A DNA stretch of 64,000 nt from Deferribacteraceae bacterium UBA6793 (GTDB lineage: Bacteria; Chrysiogenota; Deferribacteres; Deferribacterales; Geovibrionaceae), in the NCBI GenBank assembly GCA_002452405.1, contig DKFP01000002.1:235635-299634 (forward strand), written 5' to 3'. The position numbers and the translations under genes are program-made. Shown piece after piece: positions 9,245-16,656 of this stretch. Below the pieces are notes generated by a model. That model searched no databases. It was not told the DNA's origin and saw only the letters and a list, made by a program, of their open reading frames with translations. How positions within the stretch are numbered: the stretch's first letter is position 1; every line of letters starts with the position of its first letter.

Positions 9245-9625
9245 GACTGCTTCACCCTTACAGGGTTCGCGGATACATAATTCCCGTTCCGTCTTCGCGA
9301 GGGCAACGCCCGACGCGATCTAAACCGTTCTGACTGCTTCACCACTTTGAGGTTTACGGAGACATAATTCTCGTTCCGTCTTCGCGAGGGCAACGCCCGA
9401 CGCGATCTAAACCGTTCAGGCTGTTTCACCACTTTGAGGTTTGCGGAGATATAATTCCCGTTCCGTCTTGCGAGGGCAACGCCCGACGCGATCTAAACCG
9501 TTCAGACTGCTTCACCCTTACAGGGTTCGCGGAGACATAATTCCCGTTCCGTCTTCGCGAGGGCAACGCCCGACGCGATCTAAACCGTTCTGACTGCTTC
9601 ACCCTTACAGGGTTCGCAGAGACGA
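9245..9625. repeat. 87-bp tandem repeat array (four units plus a partial), REP-derived
   Basis: Units begin with GACTGCTTCACC-like sequence at 9245, 9332, 9419 (GGCTGTTTCACC), 9505 and 9592, with periods of 87, 87, 86 and 87 bp; the last copy is partial. Two subtypes differ after TTCACC (CTTACAGGGTT or ACTTTGAGGTT). Each unit ends GTCTTCGCGAGG...CGACGCGATCTAAACCGTT, which resembles the 3' half of the REP-like elements elsewhere in the window. With no unique spacers this is not CRISPR. Because 87 is divisible by three, one minus-strand frame stays open across it, but there is no sign of a gene. Confidence 0.85.
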
Positions 9626-9629
9626 AGAC

Positions 9630-9823
9630 CATGAATTTAAATCGTTTTTTAGAACCGGGTGATTCAAGGCGGAGGTCAAAAAATATGCGCAGTGTTGTTC
9701 ATCACTCGCCGGTTAAATGCGAGTTATACAAGGAAGAATGAGTGAGAGGGCTGCGAGCATACACATAAGTATGTGAGCAGTTCCGAACGAGGGCTGATGC
9801 AGTAGAACGAAGCATATAAGCGG
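9630..9823. repeat. Dispersed intergenic repeat D, copy 1
   Basis: The segment with AGTTATACAAGGAAGAA, GAGAGGGCTGCGAGCATACA, AAGTATGTGAGCAGTTCCGA and GCATATAAGCG recurs at 16444-16619 with high identity over about 110 bp and weaker similarity upstream. It contains the palindrome CACATA-AG-TATGTG. Both copies sit immediately 3' of a minus-strand gene's terminator. Function unknown. Confidence 0.8.
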
Positions 9824-9827
9824 CGAT

Positions 9828-9854
9828 AAAAAAAAGCGGCTCCGAAGAGCCGCT
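9828..9854 (-). terminator. Rho-independent terminator of the DUF2155 lipoprotein gene
   Basis: Minus strand: GCGGCTC and GAGCCGC pair around a TTCG tetraloop and are followed by eight Ts. It lies 7 bp past the stop codon. Confidence 0.88.
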
Positions 9855-9860
9855 CTATAT

Positions 9861-10403
9861 TTACTTAGTCTGTGATTTCACGATAGTGATGCTATAACTG
9901 GGATCGTTAAAGTTGCCGTGTTCTGAGGGGTGATTTTTGAAGAGCCATCCGTCGAAAAAGGCTTCGCCCATTTTGTAAACCTTTATCTTAGCCACGGGGT
10001 TTTTCTCTTCAATTCCTCTTGTTGTTATGGTGCCGTCAGCTTCGATAACGAAGTCGGGCATATAATATTCAACTTCAACACTAAAGGGAGTTCCCTGAAC
10101 TTCAGCTTTCTGACCTATGATTACGTCAGCCTGAACGGTTGAGTTGTCTGCTGTGTTTTTAACTTCAAGGATGAGACTTTTGTATTTGTCTGATACTTCT
10201 TTGGGAACATTCACTTTTCTTTCTTTCGGAGCGTTCATGCCTGAGTGGGGATCTGCATCTGCGGTGCCTGCATGGGGATCAGCCGGTTGAGCGGATTCTG
10301 CTGCGGGAGCCTGCTGTTCCTTTGCTTTGTCTTTATCGACAACGCCCTGAGAACAGGAGAAAGCGAACACGGAAGCAATAAACAGTGTGATTATTTTTTT
10401 CAT
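9861..10403 (-). CDS. DUF2155-family lipoprotein
   Basis: 180 residues. The N-terminus MKKIITLFIASVFAFSC is a signal peptide with a lipobox-like AFSC. A low-complexity Ala/Pro/Asp/His linker follows (residues about 27-57, with repeated DPHAG/DPHSG). The C-terminal domain shows VEYYMPDFVIEADG, NPVAKIKVY and FFDGWLFKNHPSE, the conserved pattern of DUF2155. The predicted location is an outer- or inner-membrane-anchored periplasmic protein. The histidine-rich linker could bind metal, which is inference. Function of the family is not established. Confidence 0.8.
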   Translation of the reverse strand: MKKIITLFIASVFAFSCSQGVVDKDKAKEQQAPAAESAQPADPHAGTADADPHSGMNAPKERKVNVPKEVSDKYKSLILEVKNTADNSTVQADVIIGQKAEVQGTPFSVEVEYYMPDFVIEADGTITTRGIEEKNPVAKIKVYKMGEAFFDGWLFKNHPSEHGNFNDPSYSITIVKSQTK

Positions 10404-10429
10404 GGCATCCTCTTTAATAGAAGTTGGTA

Positions 10430-10521
10430 CGGAGTGGGAGGGATTTGAACCCTCGATACGGTTTAATGCCGTATACTCGCTTAGCAGGCGAGCGCCTTCG
10501 GCCTAGCTCGGCCACCACTCC
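10430..10521 (-). tRNA. tRNA-Ser (GCT anticodon)
   Basis: The minus strand folds as a class II tRNA of 92 nt. Acceptor GGAGTGG pairs with CCACTCC, with discriminator G. Anticodon stem-loop CTCGC-CTGCTAA-GCGAG gives anticodon GCT. There is a long variable arm (TATACGGCATTAAACCGTAT), and the T arm has GGTTCGAATCC. CCA is not encoded. Confidence 0.95.
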
Positions 10522-10538
10522 CAAGAGAAAATATAAAA

Positions 10539-10627
10539 CGGAGGAGGTAGGATTCGAACCCACGGAGCGCTCACACGCTCAACGGTTTTCAAGACCGCCT
10601 CCTTAAACCAGACTCGGACACTCCTCC
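10539..10627 (-). tRNA. tRNA-Ser (TGA anticodon)
   Basis: Class II tRNA of 89 nt on the minus strand. Acceptor GGAGGAG pairs with CTCCTCC, with discriminator G. Anticodon loop CTTGAAA lies between GCGGT and ACCGT, anticodon TGA. It has a long variable arm and T loop GGTTCGAATCC. It lies 17 bp from the tRNA-Ser(GCT) gene, so the two serine tRNAs are probably one transcript. Confidence 0.95.
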
Positions 10628-10704
10628 GTGTAAGCAGGGGATATTTATAAGATATTCCCGACAATTTTTCAAGCACTATTTGACATAAAAGTAAATTTTT
10701 TTTA

Positions 10705-11064
10705 TCAAGCGGTTATGGCGTTTTTGCGAACCTCTCTGGATTCGCGCAAAATCTTCCACTGCCCATCTTCTGTTACCAGAGCTGTTTTTGAATAATACGA
10801 GACAAGACTTGCGCCTTCGTGGATGTACTCTATGTACTTCACCTCGGCAAGCCCTCCTTTTTCCTGCTCGGCAACGATTTTCACCCCGGCATGGGTGCAT
10901 CCGGCAGTCTGTTTTGAAAAGTGTTCGGAAAACGATTCTTCACTGAAAAAACGGCAAAGATCGCTGCGCTCGGAATAGAGGCTGAAAACGCCCCTTCCGT
11001 CAAGATTTCTGTAACATTCAGCCCGAAACTGAATGACCTCAGAAGGTGTCAGTGTCTCCGTCAT
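10705..11064 (-). CDS. Hypothetical protein, YchJ/NTF2-like pattern
   Basis: 119 residues, no signal peptide. A helical N-terminus (EVIQFRAECYRNLDGRGVFSLY) is followed by strands ending in YYSKTALVTEDGQWKILRESR, the alternating pattern of NTF2-like cone folds and of the middle domain of YchJ-type proteins. The metal-binding SEC-C cysteines of YchJ are absent. Its start lies 26 bp inside the 3' end of hflX, so it is translationally coupled to that gene. Function unknown. Confidence 0.6.
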   Translation of the reverse strand: MTETLTPSEVIQFRAECYRNLDGRGVFSLYSERSDLCRFFSEESFSEHFSKQTAGCTHAGVKIVAEQEKGGLAEVKYIEYIHEGASLVSYYSKTALVTEDGQWKILRESREVRKNAITA

Positions 11065-12796
11065 ATGCCCTCAGCCCGAAATAGCCTTCAATGTCTATGT
11101 CCACCTCTTTTCCGCCGGAAAAAAGGGATAGCCGTATCATCTCAAGCAGCTGACGAAACGTTCTTCTGTCCGTCGCGCTTACGAGACATACTTTATTATA
11201 TCGTTGAATCAGGTTTTCAACATCGAAAATTCGAGAATATTTTTCCGGCTGCCCGCCATCGGGTACAATTCCCGTTGCCAGATAATCCCGCTCGAAATCT
11301 TCCAGCAGGTCTATCTTGTTCAGCACCAGTATCTTGTCCCTGTCTGAAAGCTCCAGCTCCGCCAGAATCAGCTCCACCGAACGCGCGCGGGCGTTGAATC
11401 CTTCGGACGCGATATCAAGCACATGCACAAGAAGGTCAGCCTCCGCAAGCTCCTCAAGGGTAGACTTGAAAGCTCCTTTCAGGTTCTCCGGCAAATCCCG
11501 TATGAATCCTACCGTATCGGTGATTATGACATCCTTCTCCTCCGGAAAACGTATCCTTTTGGAACTGGTGTCAAGAGTCGCAAACATAAGATTGTCCGCG
11601 TATACCTCGCTCTGGGTGAGACTGTTCAGAAGTGTTGACTTGCCTGCATTTGTATACCCGATGATAGACACCACAGGCAGTTCGTTTCGGTTTCTGCGTG
11701 AACGCATGGTCTCGCGGTTCTTCTCTATCTGTTTCAGCTTGCCCGAAAGAAAGGCTATCCTCTCGTTCACGCGTCTTTTGTCTATCTCAAGTTTGGTGTT
11801 ACCCGGACCCCGCCCGCCGATACCACCCGTGAGTCTCGAAAGGGCGTCGTCCTTCGTCGTAAGCCTCGGCAGCAGATATTTCATCTGCGCAAGCTCAACC
11901 CGTATCTTGCCTTCGTTGGTCTTTGCACGCTTGGCGAAGATGTCCAGAATAAGCTGTGGACGGTCTATGATCTTCATGTCTGTGAAATCCGCTATGGAGC
12001 GTGACTGTGCAGGGGTCAGCGGGTTATCGAAAACAAGGAACTCCGCGCCTGTCTGCATAGCCTTTATAACGATATCTTTCAGCTTGCCGGAACCTATCAC
12101 ATATTTGGGGTGTATCTGGTCTTTAACCTGAATGACGGTTTCGGTTATCTCCATATCGGCGCTGCGGGCAAGCTCCTTCAGCTCCGCCATGTTGTCCTCG
12201 CCAAAGTTTTTAGACTTGTAACAGCCCACAAGCAGCGCATACGGCTTATCCTGCACCTTGTGCAGTTTTTTTGTCTTGGACGATATCTCGCTGTCCAGTT
12301 CTGCTATGAAGTGTTCATAGTCTGTTTTCTGCCTGTAAACGTCGGTATCCGGCAGATATGCGTACATGCTGTCGGCATCCGGCGGCAGAAGATGTGCCGT
12401 TTTCAGCCCGTTCGGGTTGCCCTGCGGGTCAAAATATACAGCGGTAACACTGTCCAGCCGCAGAAGCGCAAGGTCGGTGATGTCGTCCTCGGTGATGTTC
12501 TCACGGTACAGGTGGGTATGCAGAAGCCTTATGCCGCGCAGGTTTCCCGGTACAAGCCGGAAACGTGACAGCGACGGAATGAACAGTCCGCGGGTATCGC
12601 CCACTATGACAAATTCCACCGAGCCTTTTCTGTCGGCAAGAACGCCAACCTGTCTGTTTATCTCCATGGAAATCGAACAGAGCGCCTTCGCAAGTTCCGG
12701 CTGAATAACCTCCAGCGTGCCCGCTTTGCGCCCGTATAAATTCTCAAGTCTCTTTATCTGCTGGGGCTTCAGCCCTATGATATTTCCGTGTAGTAT
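11039..12796 (-). CDS. hflX: Ribosome-associated GTPase HflX
   Basis: 585 residues if translation starts at ATA 12796. HflX N-domain (from about residue 60), a glycine-rich switch region GGIGGRGPGNTKLE, then a GTPase domain with G1 GYTNAGKST, G3 DTVGF, G4 NKID and G5 SAT. It splits and rescues stalled or hibernating ribosomes. The first ATG is at 12667, but the frame upstream back to 12796 codes for the conserved HflX N-terminus (HGNIIGLKPQQIKRLENLY, then IQPELAKAL), so the ATG start would truncate the protein. No ATG, GTG or TTG exists in this extension. ATA 12796 lies 8 nt after GGAGAG. It follows hypD by 5 bp. Confidence 0.92.
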   Translation of the reverse strand: MLHGNIIGLKPQQIKRLENLYGRKAGTLEVIQPELAKALCSISMEINRQVGVLADRKGSVEFVIVGDTRGLFIPSLSRFRLVPGNLRGIRLLHTHLYRENITEDDITDLALLRLDSVTAVYFDPQGNPNGLKTAHLLPPDADSMYAYLPDTDVYRQKTDYEHFIAELDSEISSKTKKLHKVQDKPYALLVGCYKSKNFGEDNMAELKELARSADMEITETVIQVKDQIHPKYVIGSGKLKDIVIKAMQTGAEFLVFDNPLTPAQSRSIADFTDMKIIDRPQLILDIFAKRAKTNEGKIRVELAQMKYLLPRLTTKDDALSRLTGGIGGRGPGNTKLEIDKRRVNERIAFLSGKLKQIEKNRETMRSRRNRNELPVVSIIGYTNAGKSTLLNSLTQSEVYADNLMFATLDTSSKRIRFPEEKDVIITDTVGFIRDLPENLKGAFKSTLEELAEADLLVHVLDIASEGFNARARSVELILAELELSDRDKILVLNKIDLLEDFERDYLATGIVPDGGQPEKYSRIFDVENLIQRYNKVCLVSATDRRTFRQLLEMIRLSLFSGGKEVDIDIEGYFGLRAYDGDTDTF

Positions 12797-12801
12797 TTTC
12801 T

Positions 12802-13878
12802 TTACTCTCCGTATTTAAAGACTGCCGCGCACGCGCCTTCCGAGGAAACCATGCAGGGACCCACGGGGCTGTCCGGTGTGCAGGCTGAACCGAAGAGGGG
12901 ACATTCGCTGGCTCTTATGTAGCCTTTCAGAACCTCTCCGCATCTGCATCCGGGGGTTTCCTTCTCCCCTTCAAGACTGATGCCGAATTTCTCAAAAGCG
13001 TCATATTCTTTATATTCCGGTCTGAATGCCAGACCGCTGTTATCTATCCATCCGATGCCTCGCCACCAGCATCCCTGTTTCTGATACACGGTATTCAGTA
13101 TGTTCTGGGCTTTTTTATTGCCCTCTTCCGAAACAACCCTGCCGTACATGTTTTTCACTTCAAAGTGTCCGCTGTTTACCTGACGCACCATCTCAAGGAT
13201 GGATGAAAGCACGTCCACAGGCTCGAATCCGGTTATCACGGCCGCCATGTTATGCGCAACCATCGGATCGTAAAGTGATGTTCCAGTGACAACGGTGACG
13301 TGACCGGGGCAGACGAAACCGTTTATGTTCAGGTTTTCGTCGTCGAGGAGGATGCCGAGCACCTCAGGCATGGTCTTGTTATAGGGTGTTACGGACACGT
13401 TCTTAACGCCCTGCTGCTTGGCAACCAGAGCAACGGATGCAACGGCAGGCGCTGTGGTCTCGAAACCGATACCGATGAATACTGTTTCCCTGCCTGTTTC
13501 CTTTGCCACCTTTATAGCGTCCAGAGGAGAAAACACTATGCGGATATCCGCACCTGCGCTTTTAAGCTCCTGCAAATTCTGTCCCCTGCTGCCGGGTACC
13601 TTCATCATATCGCCGAATGTGGTGATAACCGCGTCCTTTTCAACCAGTTTGAAGATACCGTCTATCTCGCACTGTGGCGTAACACAAACGGGGCAGCCTG
13701 GTCCTGAGACCAGTTCTATGTTCTTCGGAAGTACGCTGCGGATGCCGAATCTGGCTATCGCCATTGTATGACTGCCGCAGACTTCCATGAATCTGTATTT
13801 TTCTGTGGCTTCCCTCTTTATCTGTTTTATGAGAGCGACGCACAGCTCCTTGTCTCTGAATCCCTCAACGAGCTTCAT
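12802..13878 (-). CDS. hypD: Hydrogenase maturation factor HypD
   Basis: 358 residues. HypD landmarks: FMEVCGSHTMAIARFGIRS, GPGCPVCVTP near residue 66, TFGDMMKVPGS, FIGIGFETTAP, GFVCPGHVTVVTG and a C-terminal cysteine set (CRCGEVLKGY, CPLFGSACTP) that binds the [4Fe-4S] cluster. HypD works with HypC and HypE to build the Fe(CN)2CO moiety of the [NiFe] site. ATG 13878 is the chosen start; it overlaps the hypC stop by 14 bp. The natural clients are the two hydrogenases at 21-24 kb and 37-40 kb. No other hyp genes are in the window. Confidence 0.96.
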   Translation of the reverse strand: MKLVEGFRDKELCVALIKQIKREATEKYRFMEVCGSHTMAIARFGIRSVLPKNIELVSGPGCPVCVTPQCEIDGIFKLVEKDAVITTFGDMMKVPGSRGQNLQELKSAGADIRIVFSPLDAIKVAKETGRETVFIGIGFETTAPAVASVALVAKQQGVKNVSVTPYNKTMPEVLGILLDDENLNINGFVCPGHVTVVTGTSLYDPMVAHNMAAVITGFEPVDVLSSILEMVRQVNSGHFEVKNMYGRVVSEEGNKKAQNILNTVYQKQGCWWRGIGWIDNSGLAFRPEYKEYDAFEKFGISLEGEKETPGCRCGEVLKGYIRASECPLFGSACTPDSPVGPCMVSSEGACAAVFKYGE

Positions 13879-14113
13879 CCGTTTCCATCCTGTCCATCTC
13901 GTCCGCAAGCTCTGAGAGCGCCTCAAGGGTCTTGATAGCCTCTTCTTCGTCCATCTTCGCGAGTGCCATTCCGGCGTGCACCATCACCCAGTCGCCGATG
14001 ACGACCTCGTCGGGCAGCATCATCGTCGATACTTCGCGTTTTATTCCGGCTATGTCAACCACAGCGGAATATTCGTCCATTGTAACTATCTTTCCGGGAA
14101 ATCCAAGGCACAT
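13865..14113 (-). CDS. hypC: Hydrogenase maturation chaperone HypC
   Basis: 82 residues starting MCLGFPGKIV, the HypC/HupF signature whose Cys2 carries the iron ligand to the large-subunit precursor. AVVDIAGIKREVSTMML and GDWVMVHAGMALAKMDEEEA complete the small beta-barrel and C-terminal helix. The start has AAGGAGGGGGACT before it. First gene of hypC-hypD-hflX with overlapping or near-touching frames. Confidence 0.96.
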   Translation of the reverse strand: MCLGFPGKIVTMDEYSAVVDIAGIKREVSTMMLPDEVVIGDWVMVHAGMALAKMDEEEAIKTLEALSELADEMDRMETDEAR

Positions 14114-14134
14114 AGTCCCCCTCCTTAAAAAAAT

Positions 14135-14198
14135 CAGACTGCCGCGTCTTAATGCTCCCCGCAGAAACGTCTTTGCGAGTGAGGCGAAGCAATCTCAT
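14135..14198. repeat. REP-like palindrome, copy 2
   Basis: Begins CAGACTGCCGCGTC and ends GGCGAAGCAATCTC, with a GTCTTTGCGAG inner segment; the outer arms are inverted. It lies between hypC and the rhomboid gene. Confidence 0.75.
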
Positions 14199-14199
14199 A

Positions 14200-14880
14200 T
14201 TATATTCTGTAATATCTTCTATGCGGCGTACCGCTTAAACTTCTGTGTATCAGCGCGGCAACAACTCCGGCAGCAAACCCGCCTATATGAGCCAGAAATG
14301 CCACACCGGAACCGCTGCCAAGCACTCCGAGAAATTGCATTCCAAGCCACAAAAGCAGGTATATCACCGCGGGAATATCCATTACGCGGATGAAAAACGG
14401 CAGCAGAAACAGTGTCCGCACCTGCGACTGCGGAAAATATATGAGATATGCGCCCATAACACCGGCAAGAGCACCGCTGGCTCCGACCATGGGTATCTGC
14501 GAAGCTGTATCGGAAAGTACCTGAACACCTGCGGCGCACAAACCGAACACAAAATACATAATGGCAAAACCAAAATGCCCCATCCGCTCTTCCACGTTGT
14601 CGCCAAAGATGAACAGAAAATACATGTTGCCAAGAATATGCATAAACCCGCCATGCATGAACATATGCGCTATCAGCGGAGTAACCTTTTCGGAGAAGGG
14701 CAGAACTTCTGACGGCATGAAAAGATTGCGGGCTATCAGTCCGTATTCCATGATGTACTGGTTGGGATGCGGGTTCACTCCCATATACATCATCCAGAAA
14801 ACAACAACGTTTATCAGTATTATACCCCATGTTACGACGGGGTATATTCCGGTTTTAAAGGAATCCGACAGTGGAAACAA
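14200..14880 (-). CDS. Rhomboid family intramembrane serine protease
   Basis: 226 residues with about six membrane helices. Catalytic Ser is in GASGALAG (near residue 133) and the His partner is in AHIGGFAAGV (near 198). HMFMHGGFMHILGNMYFLFIFG is the HGGxxHxxxNM segment of rhomboids. Cleaves membrane proteins within or near the bilayer; substrate unknown. It lies 11 bp downstream of yedF. Confidence 0.92.
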   Translation of the reverse strand: MFPLSDSFKTGIYPVVTWGIILINVVVFWMMYMGVNPHPNQYIMEYGLIARNLFMPSEVLPFSEKVTPLIAHMFMHGGFMHILGNMYFLFIFGDNVEERMGHFGFAIMYFVFGLCAAGVQVLSDTASQIPMVGASGALAGVMGAYLIYFPQSQVRTLFLLPFFIRVMDIPAVIYLLLWLGMQFLGVLGSGSGVAFLAHIGGFAAGVVAALIHRSLSGTPHRRYYRI

Positions 14881-14891
14881 TATGGCACCTG

Positions 14892-15473
14892 TTACAGTCT
14901 TATAATTTTGTCCGCAGCAAAAAGTCTGTTGGCAACTGTAAGTGCGTCCGTCACTTTGCCCGCTTTCAGCTCGTCCACCAGATTAAAATAGTTAAGACAG
15001 GCTCCGCACGCAAGGACTTCTACACCGAGGGACTCAAGCTCTTTCACCATTTCAGCCGTCTCAAGATTGAGAGTTACCATACGTACGCTGTTGTTAACGA
15101 ATATCACTGTTTTAGGCAGTGGGTTTACATGTTTCAGATTGCCGATGAAGCCTTTCATAAGCATCTTACCAAGCTCCTGTTCTTCGCTGCCGACACATTC
15201 ACCGGTAACGAATACCACTGCATTGGCAGTGCTTTCCGATTGTTTTTCAGCAATGGCGCAGTCGTACCCCTTTGCGGCATCTATCTGATAGCAGCCGCCA
15301 TCGAGCTCCTTAACGGAGACAGTGCAGCCGTTTGCCTCGCAGAAATTCTTTACGTTTATGCTTGAGCCTTTGTTGTCCACGGCTATGGATACAACGCCCT
15401 CTGTTATTTTATCAAGTTCAGCCTTCATCAGCAGAACAGGCTGGGGACATGCCATCCCTCTTGCGTCTATCAT
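14892..15473 (-). CDS. yedF: Selenium metabolism protein YedF (TusA-DsrE fusion)
   Basis: 193 residues. Residues 1-70 are a TusA/SirA sulfur-carrier domain with ARGMACPQPVL and the persulfide Cys in CPQP. Residues about 80-193 are a DsrE-like domain (NAVVFVTGECVG, then VEVLACGACLNYF with two cysteines). This fusion is the YedF family, which co-occurs with selenium incorporation and is thought to handle selenium or sulfur. No selD, selA or selB is in the window, and the Cys and Sec positions examined here are cysteines. Confidence 0.85.
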   Translation of the reverse strand: MIDARGMACPQPVLLMKAELDKITEGVVSIAVDNKGSSINVKNFCEANGCTVSVKELDGGCYQIDAAKGYDCAIAEKQSESTANAVVFVTGECVGSEEQELGKMLMKGFIGNLKHVNPLPKTVIFVNNSVRMVTLNLETAEMVKELESLGVEVLACGACLNYFNLVDELKAGKVTDALTVANRLFAADKIIRL

Positions 15474-15498
15474 TTTTTTCTCCTTAATAAATATTAAA

Positions 15499-15912
15499 TT
15501 AATACTTATTGCCGCTATTCATATCAGAATTTATCATATACGCATCCGACTGCAATCTTACGTCGCGGTCTCCTTTGGATGCGTAGATGAAATAATAGTA
15601 GTCCTGTGAAGACTCACGTTTAACACACGAATAGACCAGTGTAACCGAATCCCAGCCTTCAACAATACATTCTTTAACTTTTTCACCTTTTACACATGGC
15701 GTCTTTATATCCGGTTTATCAGGCTTGCAGGTCTGAAGAGCCGCTTTTTCACCATCAGAAACGTGATCTTTATCAAAAATCCCCGTCAATCGGTCAAACT
15801 GCCTGTTAATGAAATTATCGGGTTTACTCCCGTTCATAAAACCGGCTGTCGCCATTAAACACCCAGTAAGAAGGAACGGTATAACGGCAAAAAACACAAT
15901 TTTCCCCATCAT
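15499..15912 (-). CDS. Hypothetical lipoprotein
   Basis: 137 residues. MMGKIVFFAVIPFLLTGC is a lipoprotein signal with lipobox LLTGC. The mature region has four further cysteines (QTCKPDKPDIKTPC, ECIV, SCVK) in a spacing compatible with disulfides, and an aromatic-rich strand DYYYFIYASKGD. No family recognised. It lies between yedF and the triheme cytochrome gene, all on the minus strand, but with spacing that does not force an operon. Confidence 0.7.
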   Translation of the reverse strand: MMGKIVFFAVIPFLLTGCLMATAGFMNGSKPDNFINRQFDRLTGIFDKDHVSDGEKAALQTCKPDKPDIKTPCVKGEKVKECIVEGWDSVTLVYSCVKRESSQDYYYFIYASKGDRDVRLQSDAYMINSDMNSGNKY

Positions 15913-15956
15913 CTCCTCAAATGTCCCTAAGTATCAGACAAATTCCGGAAAAAACG

Positions 15957-16316
15957 TTACCATTTTACAGGTTTTGTGTGACAGGCGGTACAAAGCGTAT
16001 TTTCGGGCACCTTAGCAGTCTGCCTCATTTTATCATGGCAGGTGAAACACACACCCTCTTTCGTCTTTTTGATGGGCTCGTTCTCTTTAACGCCGCCTTC
16101 GTGGCAGGCTCCGCAATCCAGTTTAGCTTCAAAATGCAGCCTGTGGTAAGCCTTTAATGAACTGTTCTCTTCCGCCTGTTTGTCGAACTTGTCCAGAAGT
16201 CTGAACTTGTTACCCTCGTAAAGCAGGCTGAAACTCCACGCCGCAACAAACACTATTACGATGGATGCCAGACTGCGTATCAGTACCTTTTTAACATTTT
16301 TTTCCTGAGCGCTCAT
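15957..16316 (-). CDS. Membrane-anchored triheme cytochrome c
   Basis: 119 residues. One N-terminal membrane helix (SLASIVIVFVAAWSFSLLY) is followed by a periplasmic domain with three CxxCH heme motifs (CGACH, CFTCH, CTACH) and additional histidines as distal ligands (YHRLHF). An upstream in-frame ATG exists, but ATG 16316 has GGGGAG six bases before it. It resembles small cytochrome c3/c7-like electron carriers and probably shuttles electrons between quinol or periplasmic donors and the 11-heme cytochrome encoded upstream. Confidence 0.85.
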   Translation of the reverse strand: MSAQEKNVKKVLIRSLASIVIVFVAAWSFSLLYEGNKFRLLDKFDKQAEENSSLKAYHRLHFEAKLDCGACHEGGVKENEPIKKTKEGVCFTCHDKMRQTAKVPENTLCTACHTKPVKW

Positions 16317-16400
16317 CGGTTCTCCCCTGTGCAATGAATATCCTATAGTTATAATCAATCGCAGTGGGAAAATCCATTAAAGAATGAAGGAAGGAGAACA

Positions 16401-16430
16401 GATTGCTTCGGGCTATGCCCTCGCAATGAC
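16401..16430. repeat. REP-like element, half copy 3
   Basis: GATTGCTTCGGGCTATGCCCTCGCAATGAC matches one arm and loop of the REP-like family; no second arm is nearby. It lies in the gap upstream of the triheme gene. Confidence 0.6.
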
Positions 16431-16443
16431 GGAGAAAAGTGAC

Positions 16444-16619
16444 ATGCAATTTAAATTGTCTTTTAGAAGCGAGCAGTTAAAGGCGTTTGTTCTCCTGAAT
16501 TTTGGTGGTTAGATGCAAGTTATACAAGGAAGAACGAGAGAGAGGGCTGCGAGCATACACACAAGTATGTGAGCAGTTCCGAGCGAGAACTGACTACGTA
16601 GAACGCTGCATATAAGCGT
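16444..16619. repeat. Dispersed intergenic repeat D, copy 2
   Basis: Second copy of the element at 9630-9823, closely similar from about 16507 on. The CACA-AGTATGTG palindrome is slightly changed. It sits directly against the terminator of the 11-heme cytochrome gene, the same placement as copy 1. The 340-bp gap 16317-16656 holds only the half REP, this element and the terminator. Confidence 0.8.
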
Positions 16620-16620
16620 C

Positions 16621-16650
16621 AAAAAAAAGGGGCGGTTTAAAACCGCCCCT
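16621..16650 (-). terminator. Rho-independent terminator of the 11-heme cytochrome gene
   Basis: Minus strand: AGGGGCGG and CCGCCCCT pair around a TTTTAAA loop, then eight Ts. It lies 7 bp past the stop. Confidence 0.9.
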
Positions 16651-16656
16651 CAGTGA

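Noticed and set aside
9245..9625. Possible CRISPR array
   Set aside because: Units are 87 bp, contiguous and lack unique spacers. No cas genes nearby.
9214..9632. Open minus-strand frames with repeated RFRSRRALPSRRRN-type peptides
   Set aside because: They run through the 87-bp tandem array; the frame stays open only because 87 is a multiple of three. No ribosome site, no homology and no coding bias.
12667..12669. ATG 12667 as the hflX start
   Set aside because: It would remove 43 residues that match the conserved HflX N-terminus.
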